Of a stretch of DNA of 64,000 nucleotides, positions 42,561 to 50,416 are shown one piece after another. The stretch spans positions 180,760 through 244,759 of the forward strand of contig JAIUPH010000009.1 in NCBI GenBank assembly GCA_020161065.1, in the 5' to 3' direction. Every line of letters starts with the position of its first letter. The first letter of the stretch is position 1. This DNA is from Pseudomonadota bacterium (lineage in GTDB: Bacteria; Pseudomonadota; Gammaproteobacteria; Burkholderiales; Burkholderiaceae_C). Position numbers and translations under genes: made by a program. Under the pieces are notes generated by a model, which ran no database searches, was not told the DNA's origin, and saw nothing but the letters and a program-made list of their open reading frames with translations.

Positions 42561-43466
42561 TCAGGCTCGCAGCGGTTGCAGCGCCGCCTTGATGGCGCTC
42601 TTCTGCGCGTCGCTGACGCGCATCATGGGGCGCCGCGGCTCGTACAAGGCCAGGCCCTGCAGATGCTGGATGTATTTGACGCAGGCCGGCAGGTTGTCGT
42701 GGCTGAGCGAGTTCCACAGCGCGTTGAGCTTGAAGTGCAGTTCGCGCGCGGTGGCGTGATCGCCCGCCTGCACCGCCTGGTAGACCTTGACGACGATCCC
42801 CGGCACCGCGGTGGTCAGCGCCGAGATGGCGCCGTGCATGCCCAGCGCGAAGCCGGGGTAGAGCAGCGCGTCGACGCCCGACAGCACCAGGTTGTGCGGC
42901 TTGGCGCGCAGCAGCAGGTCGGACACCGACTTGAGGTCGCCGCCGCTTTGCTTCATGCCGATGACGCCCGGCACCTCGTCCATGATCCTCAGCATCAGGT
43001 CCACGCTGAGGTAGTTCCAGGGGATGACGTTGTAGATGAGGATGGGGATGCCGGTGGCGTCGTAGATCTCGCGGAAGTGCTGCACCGTGGCATCGGCATC
43101 CGGTTTGAACAGGTAGTGCACCGGAGTGACCTGCAGCGCGGCGATGTTCAAGCCCTTCAGCCGGTTCACGCGCTCGATGGCGTCGCGCGTGCTTTGCACG
43201 ATCAGCCCGGCGACGAAGGGCACGCGGCCGGCGGTGGCTTCGCACGACTCCTGCATGGCCTGCACGAACTCGGCTTCACCCAAGGTATGGCCTTCGCCGG
43301 TGCTGCCGCCGGCGACGATGGCACGTGCGCCCTGGCCGATGATGAAGTCCACCTGTTCGCGCAACGCCCCCTTGACAAGATTGCCTTCCAGGTCGAAGGG
43401 CATGGCGATGGGCGGCAGCACGCCGGTGAGTTGCTGGCGAAGTTGAGCGGCGGAGGGAGCGGGCAC
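42561..43466 (-). CDS. DapA family aldolase/dehydratase (copy 2)
   Basis: A 301-residue Schiff-base enzyme. GGSTGEGHTLG, the Tyr in ILIYNVIPWN and the Lys in VIGMKQSGGD match copy 1 closely, including the unusual ALQVTPVHYLFK strand, so the two are paralogues of one catabolic subfamily. The GTG at 43466 is chosen because AAAGGA lies six bases upstream. The earlier frame start at 43538 would put the palindrome at 43498 inside the coding region. It heads the second TRAP operon. Confidence 0.85.
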   Translation of the reverse strand: MPAPSAAQLRQQLTGVLPPIAMPFDLEGNLVKGALREQVDFIIGQGARAIVAGGSTGEGHTLGEAEFVQAMQESCEATAGRVPFVAGLIVQSTRDAIERVNRLKGLNIAALQVTPVHYLFKPDADATVQHFREIYDATGIPILIYNVIPWNYLSVDLMLRIMDEVPGVIGMKQSGGDLKSVSDLLLRAKPHNLVLSGVDALLYPGFALGMHGAISALTTAVPGIVVKVYQAVQAGDHATARELHFKLNALWNSLSHDNLPACVKYIQHLQGLALYEPRRPMMRVSDAQKSAIKAALQPLRA

Positions 43467-43497
43467 GGCGAGTCCTTTCTGTGCGGGGTCTGATATG

Positions 43498-43525
43498 AAT
43501 CCGGATTCCGGATTTATGTTCCGGA
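43498..43525. promoter_or_regulatory. Palindrome and half-site upstream of DapA copy 2, likely IclR operator
   Basis: AATCCGGATTCCGGATT (43498-43514) is a perfect palindrome with 8-bp arms. TGTTCCGGA (43517-43525) follows and recurs exactly at 44524-44532 beyond the iclR gene. The shared TCCGGA element and location before the operon point to control by the IclR protein encoded next door. Confidence 0.55.
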
Positions 43526-43670
43526 CAATTCTAGGCATCGACCGGCGCCGGCACAGCCCCGGGAAATCCCGCAGCCGGCAATGGCACGCGCGAGCGGGAC
43601 GTGGGCGTTCACCGCCGCGGCCGCAGGCCGGCGGTCGAACAGAAGATGGGAGTTGCGGCGCCCGGGCGCG

Positions 43671-44474
43671 TCAGCCCGGCGCGGTCTCGCTGCCGAGCTG
43701 GCGCGATACGCTGTTGGCCGTCTGCACCACCAGCGGCGCCAGTTGCACCAGTCGTTCGGGCGTCATCCGGTCGGCCGAGCCGGTGACGCTCATCGACGCG
43801 AACACGTGGCCCTCGGCGCTGCGAATCGGCGCCGCGACGCAGCGCACCCAGATCTGGTGTTCGCAGTCGTCGATCGCATAACCGCGCAACCGCGTGGCCG
43901 CCAGTTCCTCGCGCAACCGCGCCGGGTCGGTGATGGTGTTGGTGGTGTAGGCGCGCAGGCCGTGCTCGATCACGCGCTCCACCACCTCGGACGGCTGGAA
44001 CGCCAGCAGCGCCTTGCCCACGCCGGTGCAATAGGCCGGCGACGATTCGCTGGGCTGCACGCCGCGCGAGCGCTCGGTCGGCTCCTCGCGCTCGACGACG
44101 ATGACCTCGAAGCCGTTGAACACCCCCAGGTGCGCCGACTCGCCGGTCAGCCGCGACAGCCGGTCGATGAAGGGCCTGGCCTCGCGCAGCAGGTCGAGGT
44201 TGGCCAGCGCCAGGCTGCCCAGTTCGAACAGCCGGATGCCCAGGCTGTAGTTGCCGCTGCGCGGATCCTGCTCGATGAACCCCACCTCGCGCAACGCCGA
44301 CAGCATGCGGTGCGCGCTGGCGCGCGGCATGCCGGTCGCCGCCGCCACCTGCCCCAGCGACCGATGGCGGTGCAGGGTGGAGAAGCAGCCGAGCACCTCG
44401 ACCATCTTGACGATGGACTGGATCCGGCTCTTGTCATCGGCGGCGGAACGATCGGCAGCGGCGTCGTGGGCCAT
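43671..44474 (-). CDS. IclR family transcriptional regulator
   Basis: A 267-residue regulator: N-terminal winged helix (about 15-80; LGQVAAATGMPRASAHRMLSAL) and a GAF-like ligand domain (about 95-260) with YCTGVGKALLAFQP and the CEHQIWVRCVAAPI block. IclR proteins often control aromatic or organic acid catabolism. It lies upstream of, and is transcribed toward, the DapA/TRAP operon, and divergently from the alcohol dehydrogenase operon. Shared TGTTCCGGA elements occur on both sides of it. Confidence 0.88.
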   Translation of the reverse strand: MAHDAAADRSAADDKSRIQSIVKMVEVLGCFSTLHRHRSLGQVAAATGMPRASAHRMLSALREVGFIEQDPRSGNYSLGIRLFELGSLALANLDLLREARPFIDRLSRLTGESAHLGVFNGFEVIVVEREEPTERSRGVQPSESSPAYCTGVGKALLAFQPSEVVERVIEHGLRAYTTNTITDPARLREELAATRLRGYAIDDCEHQIWVRCVAAPIRSAEGHVFASMSVTGSADRMTPERLVQLAPLVVQTANSVSRQLGSETAPG

Positions 44475-44523
44475 GGTGGAGGACGCGACATGAACACGCG
44501 GGCGATGATATCGCCGTCATCGT

Positions 44524-44542
44524 TGTTCCGGAATACGGAAAC
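44524..44542. promoter_or_regulatory. Candidate IclR operator between iclR and the alcohol dehydrogenase gene
   Basis: TTCCG-GAATA-CGGAA (44526-44540) is a 5-bp inverted repeat, extended to GTTCCG and CGGAAAC. It includes the 9-mer TGTTCCGGA also found at 43517. It lies in the divergent promoter region, so it may give autoregulation and control of the plus-strand operon. Confidence 0.5.
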
Positions 44543-44630
44543 ACCAACGGACCGTGGCGACCCTGATCCGCAGCCCCGACGCGCTGACCGAGAATGCGGC
44601 TTTCCGCCAGCCGCCGCCCACGCCACCGTG

Positions 44631-45764
44631 ATGACCATTGCCCGCTTCGCCTTCCCCACCCCCATCCACTTCGGCGCCGGCGCGCGCAAGCTGGTGGGGC
44701 CGCACCTGCTGGCGCAAGGCCTGAAACGGCCGCTGATCGTCACCGACCGCGCCTTGGCCGCGCTGCCGGTGGCGGCCGAGTTCCGCAGCCACCTGCAGGG
44801 GCTGGACGTGGCGGTGTTCGACGGCGTGTTCGGCAACCCGACCTGCGCGCAGGTGATGGCCGGCGCGGCGGCGTTCAAGGCGCACGGTGCCGACGGCGTG
44901 ATCGCCTTCGGCGGCGGCGCGGCGCTCGACGTCGGCAAGGTCGTCGCGCTGATGGCGGTGCACGAAGGCGACGTGCTCGAGTACGTGTGGGACCACCCGC
45001 AGGTGCGCCCCATCGTGCAGCCGCTGCCTTACCTGGTGGCCGTGCCCACCACCAGCGGCACCGGCTCCGAAGTGGGCCGCAGCGCCGTCGTCAGCGAGGA
45101 CGCCAGCCACGTCAAGCGCACCGTGTTCAGCCCGGCGATCCTGGCCCGCGCCGTGTTCGCCGACCCCGAGCTGACGCTGGCGCTGCCGCCGGCCGTCACC
45201 GCCGCCACCGGCATGGACGCGCTGACGCACAACATCGAAAGTTATCTCTCGCCCGCCTATCACCCGATGTGCGACGGCATCGCGCTCGAAGGGCTGCGCA
45301 TCGGCGCGCGCGCGCTGCTCACCGCCGTCAAGGAGCCGGGCAACCTGCAGGCCCGCGGCGACATGATGATGAGCAGCCTGATGGGCGCCGTCGCGTTCCA
45401 GAAGGACCTGGGCAGCGTGCACGCCTGCGCGCATGCGCTGGGCGCGGTGGCCGACCTGCACCACGGCCTGGCCAACGCGCTGATGATCGACAGCGTGCTG
45501 GCCTGGAACCACGAGGCGGTGCCGCAGAAGTTCGACGAGCTGGCGCACGCGGCCGGCGTCAGCGGCGGCGGCTTCGCCTTCGTCACCTGGCTCAAGCACC
45601 TCAAGCGCGAGATCGGCATCGCCGGCGGACTGGCGGCGCATGGCGTGAGCGAGGCGATGCTGCCGCAGCTGGTGCCGCTGGCCGCCAAGGACTTCACCGG
45701 CGGCACCAACCCGCGGCCGGCCACCGAGGCCGACTACGAGCGCCTGTTCCGCCAGGCGATGTGA
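44631..45764 (+). CDS. Iron-containing (group III) alcohol dehydrogenase
   Basis: A 377-residue metal-dependent dehydrogenase. The NAD-binding GGGAALDVGKVVALM and PTTSGTGSEVGRSAVV are intact. Metal ligands are visible: Asp and His of GMDALTHNIESY, then His in HACAHALGA and DLHHGLANA. The family covers 1,2-propanediol, ethanol, hydroxybutyrate and maleylacetate reductase-like activities, so the substrate is open. It is the first gene of a plus-strand operon with a PuuD-like hydrolase and an aldehyde dehydrogenase, which suggests stepwise oxidation of an alcohol group. A GTG directly before the ATG could be an alternative start. Confidence 0.88.
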   Translation: MTIARFAFPTPIHFGAGARKLVGPHLLAQGLKRPLIVTDRALAALPVAAEFRSHLQGLDVAVFDGVFGNPTCAQVMAGAAAFKAHGADGVIAFGGGAALDVGKVVALMAVHEGDVLEYVWDHPQVRPIVQPLPYLVAVPTTSGTGSEVGRSAVVSEDASHVKRTVFSPAILARAVFADPELTLALPPAVTAATGMDALTHNIESYLSPAYHPMCDGIALEGLRIGARALLTAVKEPGNLQARGDMMMSSLMGAVAFQKDLGSVHACAHALGAVADLHHGLANALMIDSVLAWNHEAVPQKFDELAHAAGVSGGGFAFVTWLKHLKREIGIAGGLAAHGVSEAMLPQLVPLAAKDFTGGTNPRPATEADYERLFRQAM

Positions 45765-45778
45765 AGGGGGCCGCCGCG

Positions 45779-46582
45779 ATGACGTCGTCCAAGCCGCTGC
45801 TGATCGGCGTGTCCGCCCGCATCTACTACCCCGGCACGCACGGCGCGCTGCCGGGCGTGTTCACCAAGACGCTGCACTACCTGGAGCAATCGGTCGCGCA
45901 CTGGGTGCTGTCGGGCCACGCGATGGCGGTGATGGTGCCGGCCGTCACCAAAGACAGCATCGTGCGGCGCAGCGACCTCGATCTCGACGACTACGCGCAC
46001 GCGCTGGACGGCCTGGTGCTGCAAGGCGGCAATGACGTGGCACCCGAGTGTTATGGCGAGGCGCCGCTGCACCCCGACTGGGCCGGCGACGCGGTGCGCG
46101 ACAAGTACGAGATCGAGCTGATCCGCGCCTTCATCGCCGCCGGCAAGCCGGTGTTCGGCGTCTGCCGCGGCTTCCAGCTCCTCAACGTGATGCACGGCGG
46201 CACGCTGTGGCAGGACATCGCCACGCAGCGGCCGGCCGCGCTGGCGCACCGCGAGCTGGGGCAGTACGAGCGCCACTTCCACGCGGTCGAGATCGAGCCC
46301 GGCAGCCGCCTGGCCGCGCTGTACCCCGGCCTGCAGCGCACGGTGGCCAACAGCATCCACCACCAGGGCATCAAGGACCTGGCGCCCGGCTTCGTGGTGG
46401 AAGCGCGCTGCCCCGAAGACGGCATCGTCGAAGCCATCCGCCGCACCACCGGCAGCGGATATGTCGCTGGCGTGCAATGGCACCCCGAGTTCCACGATCC
46501 GCAGGACGGCCAGACCATCGACGACGGGCCGATGCTGCAGGATTTTCTGGCGGCGTGCCGGGCCGCCCGTTCCAACGCTTGA
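45779..46582 (+). CDS. PuuD-like gamma-glutamyl hydrolase (peptidase C26)
   Basis: A 267-residue class I glutamine amidotransferase-fold hydrolase. The nucleophile Cys is in FGVCRGFQLLNV and the His-Glu pair in VQWHPEF; LQGGNDVAPECYGE is the family-specific oxyanion region. PuuD hydrolyses gamma-glutamyl-GABA; homologues cleave other gamma-glutamyl amides. It lies 14 bp after the alcohol dehydrogenase gene and 7 bp before the aldehyde dehydrogenase gene, matching the gamma-glutamylation logic used for polyamines and aminoalcohols. AGGGGG lies nine bases upstream. Confidence 0.88.
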   Translation: MTSSKPLLIGVSARIYYPGTHGALPGVFTKTLHYLEQSVAHWVLSGHAMAVMVPAVTKDSIVRRSDLDLDDYAHALDGLVLQGGNDVAPECYGEAPLHPDWAGDAVRDKYEIELIRAFIAAGKPVFGVCRGFQLLNVMHGGTLWQDIATQRPAALAHRELGQYERHFHAVEIEPGSRLAALYPGLQRTVANSIHHQGIKDLAPGFVVEARCPEDGIVEAIRRTTGSGYVAGVQWHPEFHDPQDGQTIDDGPMLQDFLAACRAARSNA

Positions 46583-46589
46583 GGTCAGC

Positions 46590-47966
46590 ATGTCGACGCT
46601 TGCCATCCACAACCCCGCCACCGGCGAACTGATCGCCACGCTGCCGGCCGACGACGAAGCCTCGGTGGCCGCCAAGGCCGCCGCCGCGCGGGCCGCGCAG
46701 CCGGCCTGGGCCGCGCTGAACATGGCCGAGCGCGTGGCCGTGGTGCAGCGCTTTCGCGCCGCCGTCGTCGCCGAACTGGACGACCTGGCCGCCACGATGA
46801 CGGCCGAGACCGGCAAGCCGATCACGCTGTCGAAGAACGAGCTGAACGGCCTGCTGCCGCGCATCGACTTCTTCGTCGAGCAGGCCGAGGACGCCGTGCG
46901 CGACGAGCACGTCTTCGACGGCGGCGGCATGCACGAGCAGATCGGCCACGTGCCGCTGGGCGTGGTGCTCAACATCTCGGCCTGGAACTACCCCTGGTTC
47001 GTCGGCTGCAACGTCATCCTGCCGGCGCTGCTGACCGGCAACGCCGTGCTCTACAAGCCCAGCGAATACGCCACGATGACGGGCCAGCAGATCACCCACC
47101 TGCTGCACGCCGCCGGCGTGCCGCCGGCGGTGATGCAGTGCCTGGTGGGCGACGGCCGCGTCGGCACGGCCGCGCTGGCGCAGCGCATCGACGGCGTGTT
47201 CTTCACCGGCAGCCACGCCACCGGCGTGAAGATCGCGCAGGCGGTGGCGCCGCGCATGGTCAAGCTGCAGCTCGAACTGGGCGGCAAGGACCCGATGTAC
47301 GTGCGCGCCGACGTCGACGTCAAGGCGGCCGCCGAATCGCTGGCCGACGGCGCGATGTACAACACCGGCCAGGGCTGCTGCTCGGTGGAACGCGTCTACG
47401 TGCACCGCGCGGTGCACGACGCCTTCGTCGAGCACTTCGTCGCCACCGTGCGCGGCATGAAGCGCGGCGACCCCGCCGACCCAAGCAGTTATGTCGGCGC
47501 CATCACCCGCGCGCCGCAGCTGGCGCTGCTGCGCGCGCAGGTCGACGACGCGCTGGCCAAGGGCGCCACGCTGGCCATCGGCGGCCAGGCGCTGCCGGGG
47601 CCGGGCAACTGGTTCGAGCCCACCGTGCTGACCGGCGTCGACCACACGATGGACGTGATGCGCGAGGAAAGCTTCGGCCCCATCGTCGGCATCCAAGCCG
47701 TGGCCGACGACGACGAGGCCGTGCGCCTGATGAACGACACCCGCTACGGCCTGACCGCCGGCGTCTACACGCGCGACGAAGCGAGCGCGCGCGAACTGCT
47801 GGCGCAGGTCAACGCCGGCAGCGTCTACTGGAACTGCTGCGACCGCGTCAGCCCGCGCCTGCCGTGGTCGGGCTGCGGCGATTCGGGCATCGGCCTCACG
47901 CTCTCGCACCACGGCATCCAGACCTTCACGCGGCCCAAGGCCTGGCACCTGAAGGCGCCGGCGTGA
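46590..47966 (+). CDS. NAD-dependent aldehyde dehydrogenase
   Basis: A 458-residue dehydrogenase of the succinate-semialdehyde-like class. Key residues: Asn in SAWNYPWFVG, Lys in LYKPSEYA, Glu in QLELGGKDP and Cys in NTGQGCCSVERVYV. It would oxidise the aldehyde made by the alcohol dehydrogenase, before or after removal of a glutamyl group by the PuuD-like enzyme. Its stop codon overlaps the GTG start of the HAD gene, so the operon continues. Confidence 0.88.
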   Translation: MSTLAIHNPATGELIATLPADDEASVAAKAAAARAAQPAWAALNMAERVAVVQRFRAAVVAELDDLAATMTAETGKPITLSKNELNGLLPRIDFFVEQAEDAVRDEHVFDGGGMHEQIGHVPLGVVLNISAWNYPWFVGCNVILPALLTGNAVLYKPSEYATMTGQQITHLLHAAGVPPAVMQCLVGDGRVGTAALAQRIDGVFFTGSHATGVKIAQAVAPRMVKLQLELGGKDPMYVRADVDVKAAAESLADGAMYNTGQGCCSVERVYVHRAVHDAFVEHFVATVRGMKRGDPADPSSYVGAITRAPQLALLRAQVDDALAKGATLAIGGQALPGPGNWFEPTVLTGVDHTMDVMREESFGPIVGIQAVADDDEAVRLMNDTRYGLTAGVYTRDEASARELLAQVNAGSVYWNCCDRVSPRLPWSGCGDSGIGLTLSHHGIQTFTRPKAWHLKAPA

Positions 47967-48649
47967 CGCAGCCCACGCTGGCCATCTTCGATCTCGACCA
48001 CACGCTGCTCGACGGCGACAGCGACCAGCTCTGGTGCCAGTTCCTGATCGACGAAGGCGTGCTCGACGGCGCGCACTTCGCGGCGCGCAACGCGCAGATG
48101 GAACGCGACTACCGCGCCGGCACGGTCTCGGTGCAGGCCTTCTGCGATTTCTACGTCGGCACCCTGGCCGGCCGCAGCCCGGCGCAATGGCAGCCGCTGC
48201 GCCAGCGCTTCGTGCAGGCCTGCGTCTTGCCCCGGCTGTATGCCGGCACGCCGGCGCTGCTGCAAAGCCATCGCCGGCAGGGTCACCAACTGCTGCTGAG
48301 CACGGCCACCAACCGCTTCCTCACCGAGCCCACGGCCGCGGCGCTGGGCGTCGACGCGCTGATCGGCACCGATTGCGAAGTGGGCGCCGACGGCTGCTTC
48401 ACCGGCCGCACGCAAGGCCCGCCCAACATGCGCGCCGGCAAGATCGCGCGGCTGCAGGCCTGGGCCGCGGCGCAGGGCCAGGCGCTGGCCGGCCGGCACA
48501 CGGTGTTCTACAGCGATTCGATGAACGACCTGCCGCTGCTGGAGCAGGTCGACGAAGCCGTGGTCACGAACGGCGAGCCGCGCCTGCTGGCGCTGGCCGC
48601 GCAGCGCGGCTGGCGCTGCATCAGCCTGGAGCACAAGGACCCCTCATGA
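47963..48649 (+). CDS. HAD-IB family phosphatase (SerB-like)
   Basis: A 228-residue HAD hydrolase. The nucleophile motif is FDLDHTLLDGDS at the start, motif II Ser/Thr is in LLSTATNRF and motif III/IV in YSDSMNDLPLL. The helical cap between about residues 17 and 90 puts it in the HAD-IB group with phosphoserine phosphatase; similar proteins are often called HisN or CicA-like. The physiological phosphate ester is not evident. It starts at the GTG overlapping the upstream stop and itself overlaps the next gene by four bases. Confidence 0.86.
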   Translation: MTQPTLAIFDLDHTLLDGDSDQLWCQFLIDEGVLDGAHFAARNAQMERDYRAGTVSVQAFCDFYVGTLAGRSPAQWQPLRQRFVQACVLPRLYAGTPALLQSHRRQGHQLLLSTATNRFLTEPTAAALGVDALIGTDCEVGADGCFTGRTQGPPNMRAGKIARLQAWAAAQGQALAGRHTVFYSDSMNDLPLLEQVDEAVVTNGEPRLLALAAQRGWRCISLEHKDPS

Positions 48650-49266
48650 AGCCGCGTTTCTATTTCGCGCCGCACACCTGCGCGCTGGCCCCCCACATCG
48701 TGCTGGAACACCTGGGGCTCGACTACGAGCCGGTGAAGATCGACTTCCGCGCCAACCAGCAGCAGTCGCCCGAGTACCTGGCCATCAACCCCAAGGGCCG
48801 CGTGCCGGCGCTGGTGACCGACCGCGGCGTGGTCACCGAGACCCCGGCCCTGCTGCTGTACCTGGCCCAGCAGCGGCCGGATGCCGGCCTGGCGCCGCTG
48901 GACGACCCCTTCGCGCTGGCCGAGCTGCAGGCGGTGAACAGCTGGCTGTGCTCGACCGTGCACGTCGCGCACGCCCACCGCCCGCGCGCCTACCGCTGGG
49001 CCGACGACCCCGCGGCGCAGCAGTCGATGAAGGCCAAGGTGCCGCAGAACATGGGCGACCACTTCGACTGGATCGAACGCGATCTGCTGCGCGGCCCGTG
49101 GGTGATGGGCGAGCGCTTCAGCATCGCCGACCCCTACCTCTTCGCCATCACCGCCTGGCTGCCGAGCGACGGCGTGGCGGTGGAACGCTTCCCGCGCGTG
49201 GCCGACCACCACGCGCGCATGCAGGCGCTGCCGGCGGTGCAGCGGGCGTTGGCGCAGCATGGGTGA
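48646..49266 (+). CDS. Glutathione S-transferase family protein
   Basis: A 206-residue GST. The N-terminal thioredoxin-like half has the catalytic region FYFAPHTCALAPHIVLEH and the glutathione-binding cis-Pro in GRVPALV with ETPALLLYL. The C-terminal half is helical with the N-capping box SIADPYLFAI. It may detoxify aldehydes made by the operon or bind a ligand; no substrate can be read from sequence. The ATG overlaps the HAD gene stop. It is the last gene of the operon. Confidence 0.88.
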   Translation: MKPRFYFAPHTCALAPHIVLEHLGLDYEPVKIDFRANQQQSPEYLAINPKGRVPALVTDRGVVTETPALLLYLAQQRPDAGLAPLDDPFALAELQAVNSWLCSTVHVAHAHRPRAYRWADDPAAQQSMKAKVPQNMGDHFDWIERDLLRGPWVMGERFSIADPYLFAITAWLPSDGVAVERFPRVADHHARMQALPAVQRALAQHG

Positions 49267-49639
49267 CGAATTGCAAGGCCTCGGCCGCGGAAGATTCGTC
49301 ACGCAGCGCGTGACGAGTCGCCAGCCGTTCGGAATGGGCCTGGAAGAACGGCCGAATGTCCGTGGGTGCGCAAACCGACAGACGTCGCCAAAGTCGGCTG
49401 TCAGCTGCGCCAACAACGACGCCAGCAAGCTCAGCCCGTCGGTCGTGCGCGGCGTGTCGGGCGCTGCAACCCGGATGCCGTGCCGGCATCGTGCCCAGCG
49501 CTGAACGACGAACCGGACTCGACCGGCCGATCCAGCGCCACGGTTTCGGCCGGGATCGCACCCTCGTCCCGCAGCTTGCCAACGACGATGCGGGTGACGC
49601 CGGCGCGATGTGGGTGACGGGTCGGCCGCGCCGTGCCCT
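49267..49639. other. Intergenic gap with possible decayed coding sequence
   Basis: These 373 bases lie between the convergent GST and nuclease genes. No intact gene is seen. On the minus strand two adjacent frames look protein-like but are not joined. One reads LSLLASLLAQLTADFGDV near 49390-49440; the other reads DIRPFFQAHSERLATRHALR near 49290-49350. This pattern could be a frameshifted remnant of a small regulator or enzyme. No T-tract terminator was found. Confidence 0.3.
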
Positions 49640-50416
49640 TCACCGCCGGCACCATTGCGATTCGCAGGGCACGCCGTCGCGATTGCCGTCCATCTGCACG
49701 CCGGGGCAGTTCTTCAGGAAGAACGTGGCTTCGGCGCAGGACGTCATCTGGCTGCAACGGGTGCGGCCATCACAGCGGAAGCCGCCGGTCTCCGGCTTGG
49801 CGGGCATCTTCGCCGCCGGCGGCGCGGAAACGGGGGGCGGCGGCGCAGCGGCGCCTTCGGCGCAAGGCCCATGCCGCTGCCGGAAATCCTTCGGGCTGAC
49901 CGCCGCCGAGCCCACCTTGAACACGCCGCGGCTCAGCGCGCGGGCCATGCGTTCCTGCGGCACGAAGGGGCCGCGGTCGTACTTGATGCGCACGCTCCAG
50001 GCCTGGCCTTCCTCGACCATGCGGCGGTTGACCTCGATGTCGTCCTTCCACAGCGTGGCCAGCACGCGGCCGGCCGCCGGCGGCGCGGGCTCGCCATGCG
50101 GGTTGCCGATCTGCGCGCGCACCGGCTGCTTGAGCACCAGTTCGGCGAGGTAGGCGCGGGCGTCGGCGCCGCCGTCCTGGCAGATCTCGGGGGCGTCGAT
50201 GCCGGCCAGGCGCAGCTCGATGGGCTTGCCGCCGCCATCGGGCGTGACGGTCAGCGTGTCGCCGTCCAGCACCGCGGTGACGGTGCCGCTGACGCTGCCC
50301 GCCATGGGCTTTTGCGCCGGCTTCGGTGGCGATGCGGCGCCGGCGCCGCCGGCGGCGGTCAATGCCGTTGCCAAGGCCAGCGCCGCCGCCGCGGCGAACG
50401 GACGGATCGTCGTCAT
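49640..50416 (-). CDS. Secreted thermonuclease-like protein with Excalibur calcium-binding motif
   Basis: A 258-residue exported protein. After a signal peptide (ending GAGAAS) comes an SNase-like OB domain (about 40-170): [26 protein letters not shown] and the catalytic Arg region [19 protein letters not shown], shortened relative to nuclease A. A Pro/Ala linker leads to a C-terminal Excalibur motif [10 protein letters not shown] with flanking Cys. It probably degrades extracellular or periplasmic nucleic acid with calcium. The ATG overlaps the helicase gene stop by four bases, an unusual pairing. Confidence 0.85.
   Translation of the reverse strand: MTTIRPFAAAAALALATALTAAGGAGAASPPKPAQKPMAGSVSGTVTAVLDGDTLTVTPDGGGKPIELRLAGIDAPEICQDGGADARAYLAELVLKQPVRAQIGNPHGEPAPPAAGRVLATLWKDDIEVNRRMVEEGQAWSVRIKYDRGPFVPQERMARALSRGVFKVGSAAVSPKDFRQRHGPCAEGAAAPPPPVSAPPAAKMPAKPETGGFRCDGRTRCSQMTSCAEATFFLKNCPGVQMDGNRDGVPCESQWCRR

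Noticed and set aside
43467-43538. Upstream ATG start at 43538 for DapA copy 2
   Set aside because: It would place the 17-bp palindrome within coding sequence and lacks a ribosome site, whereas the GTG at 43466 has AAAGGA correctly spaced.
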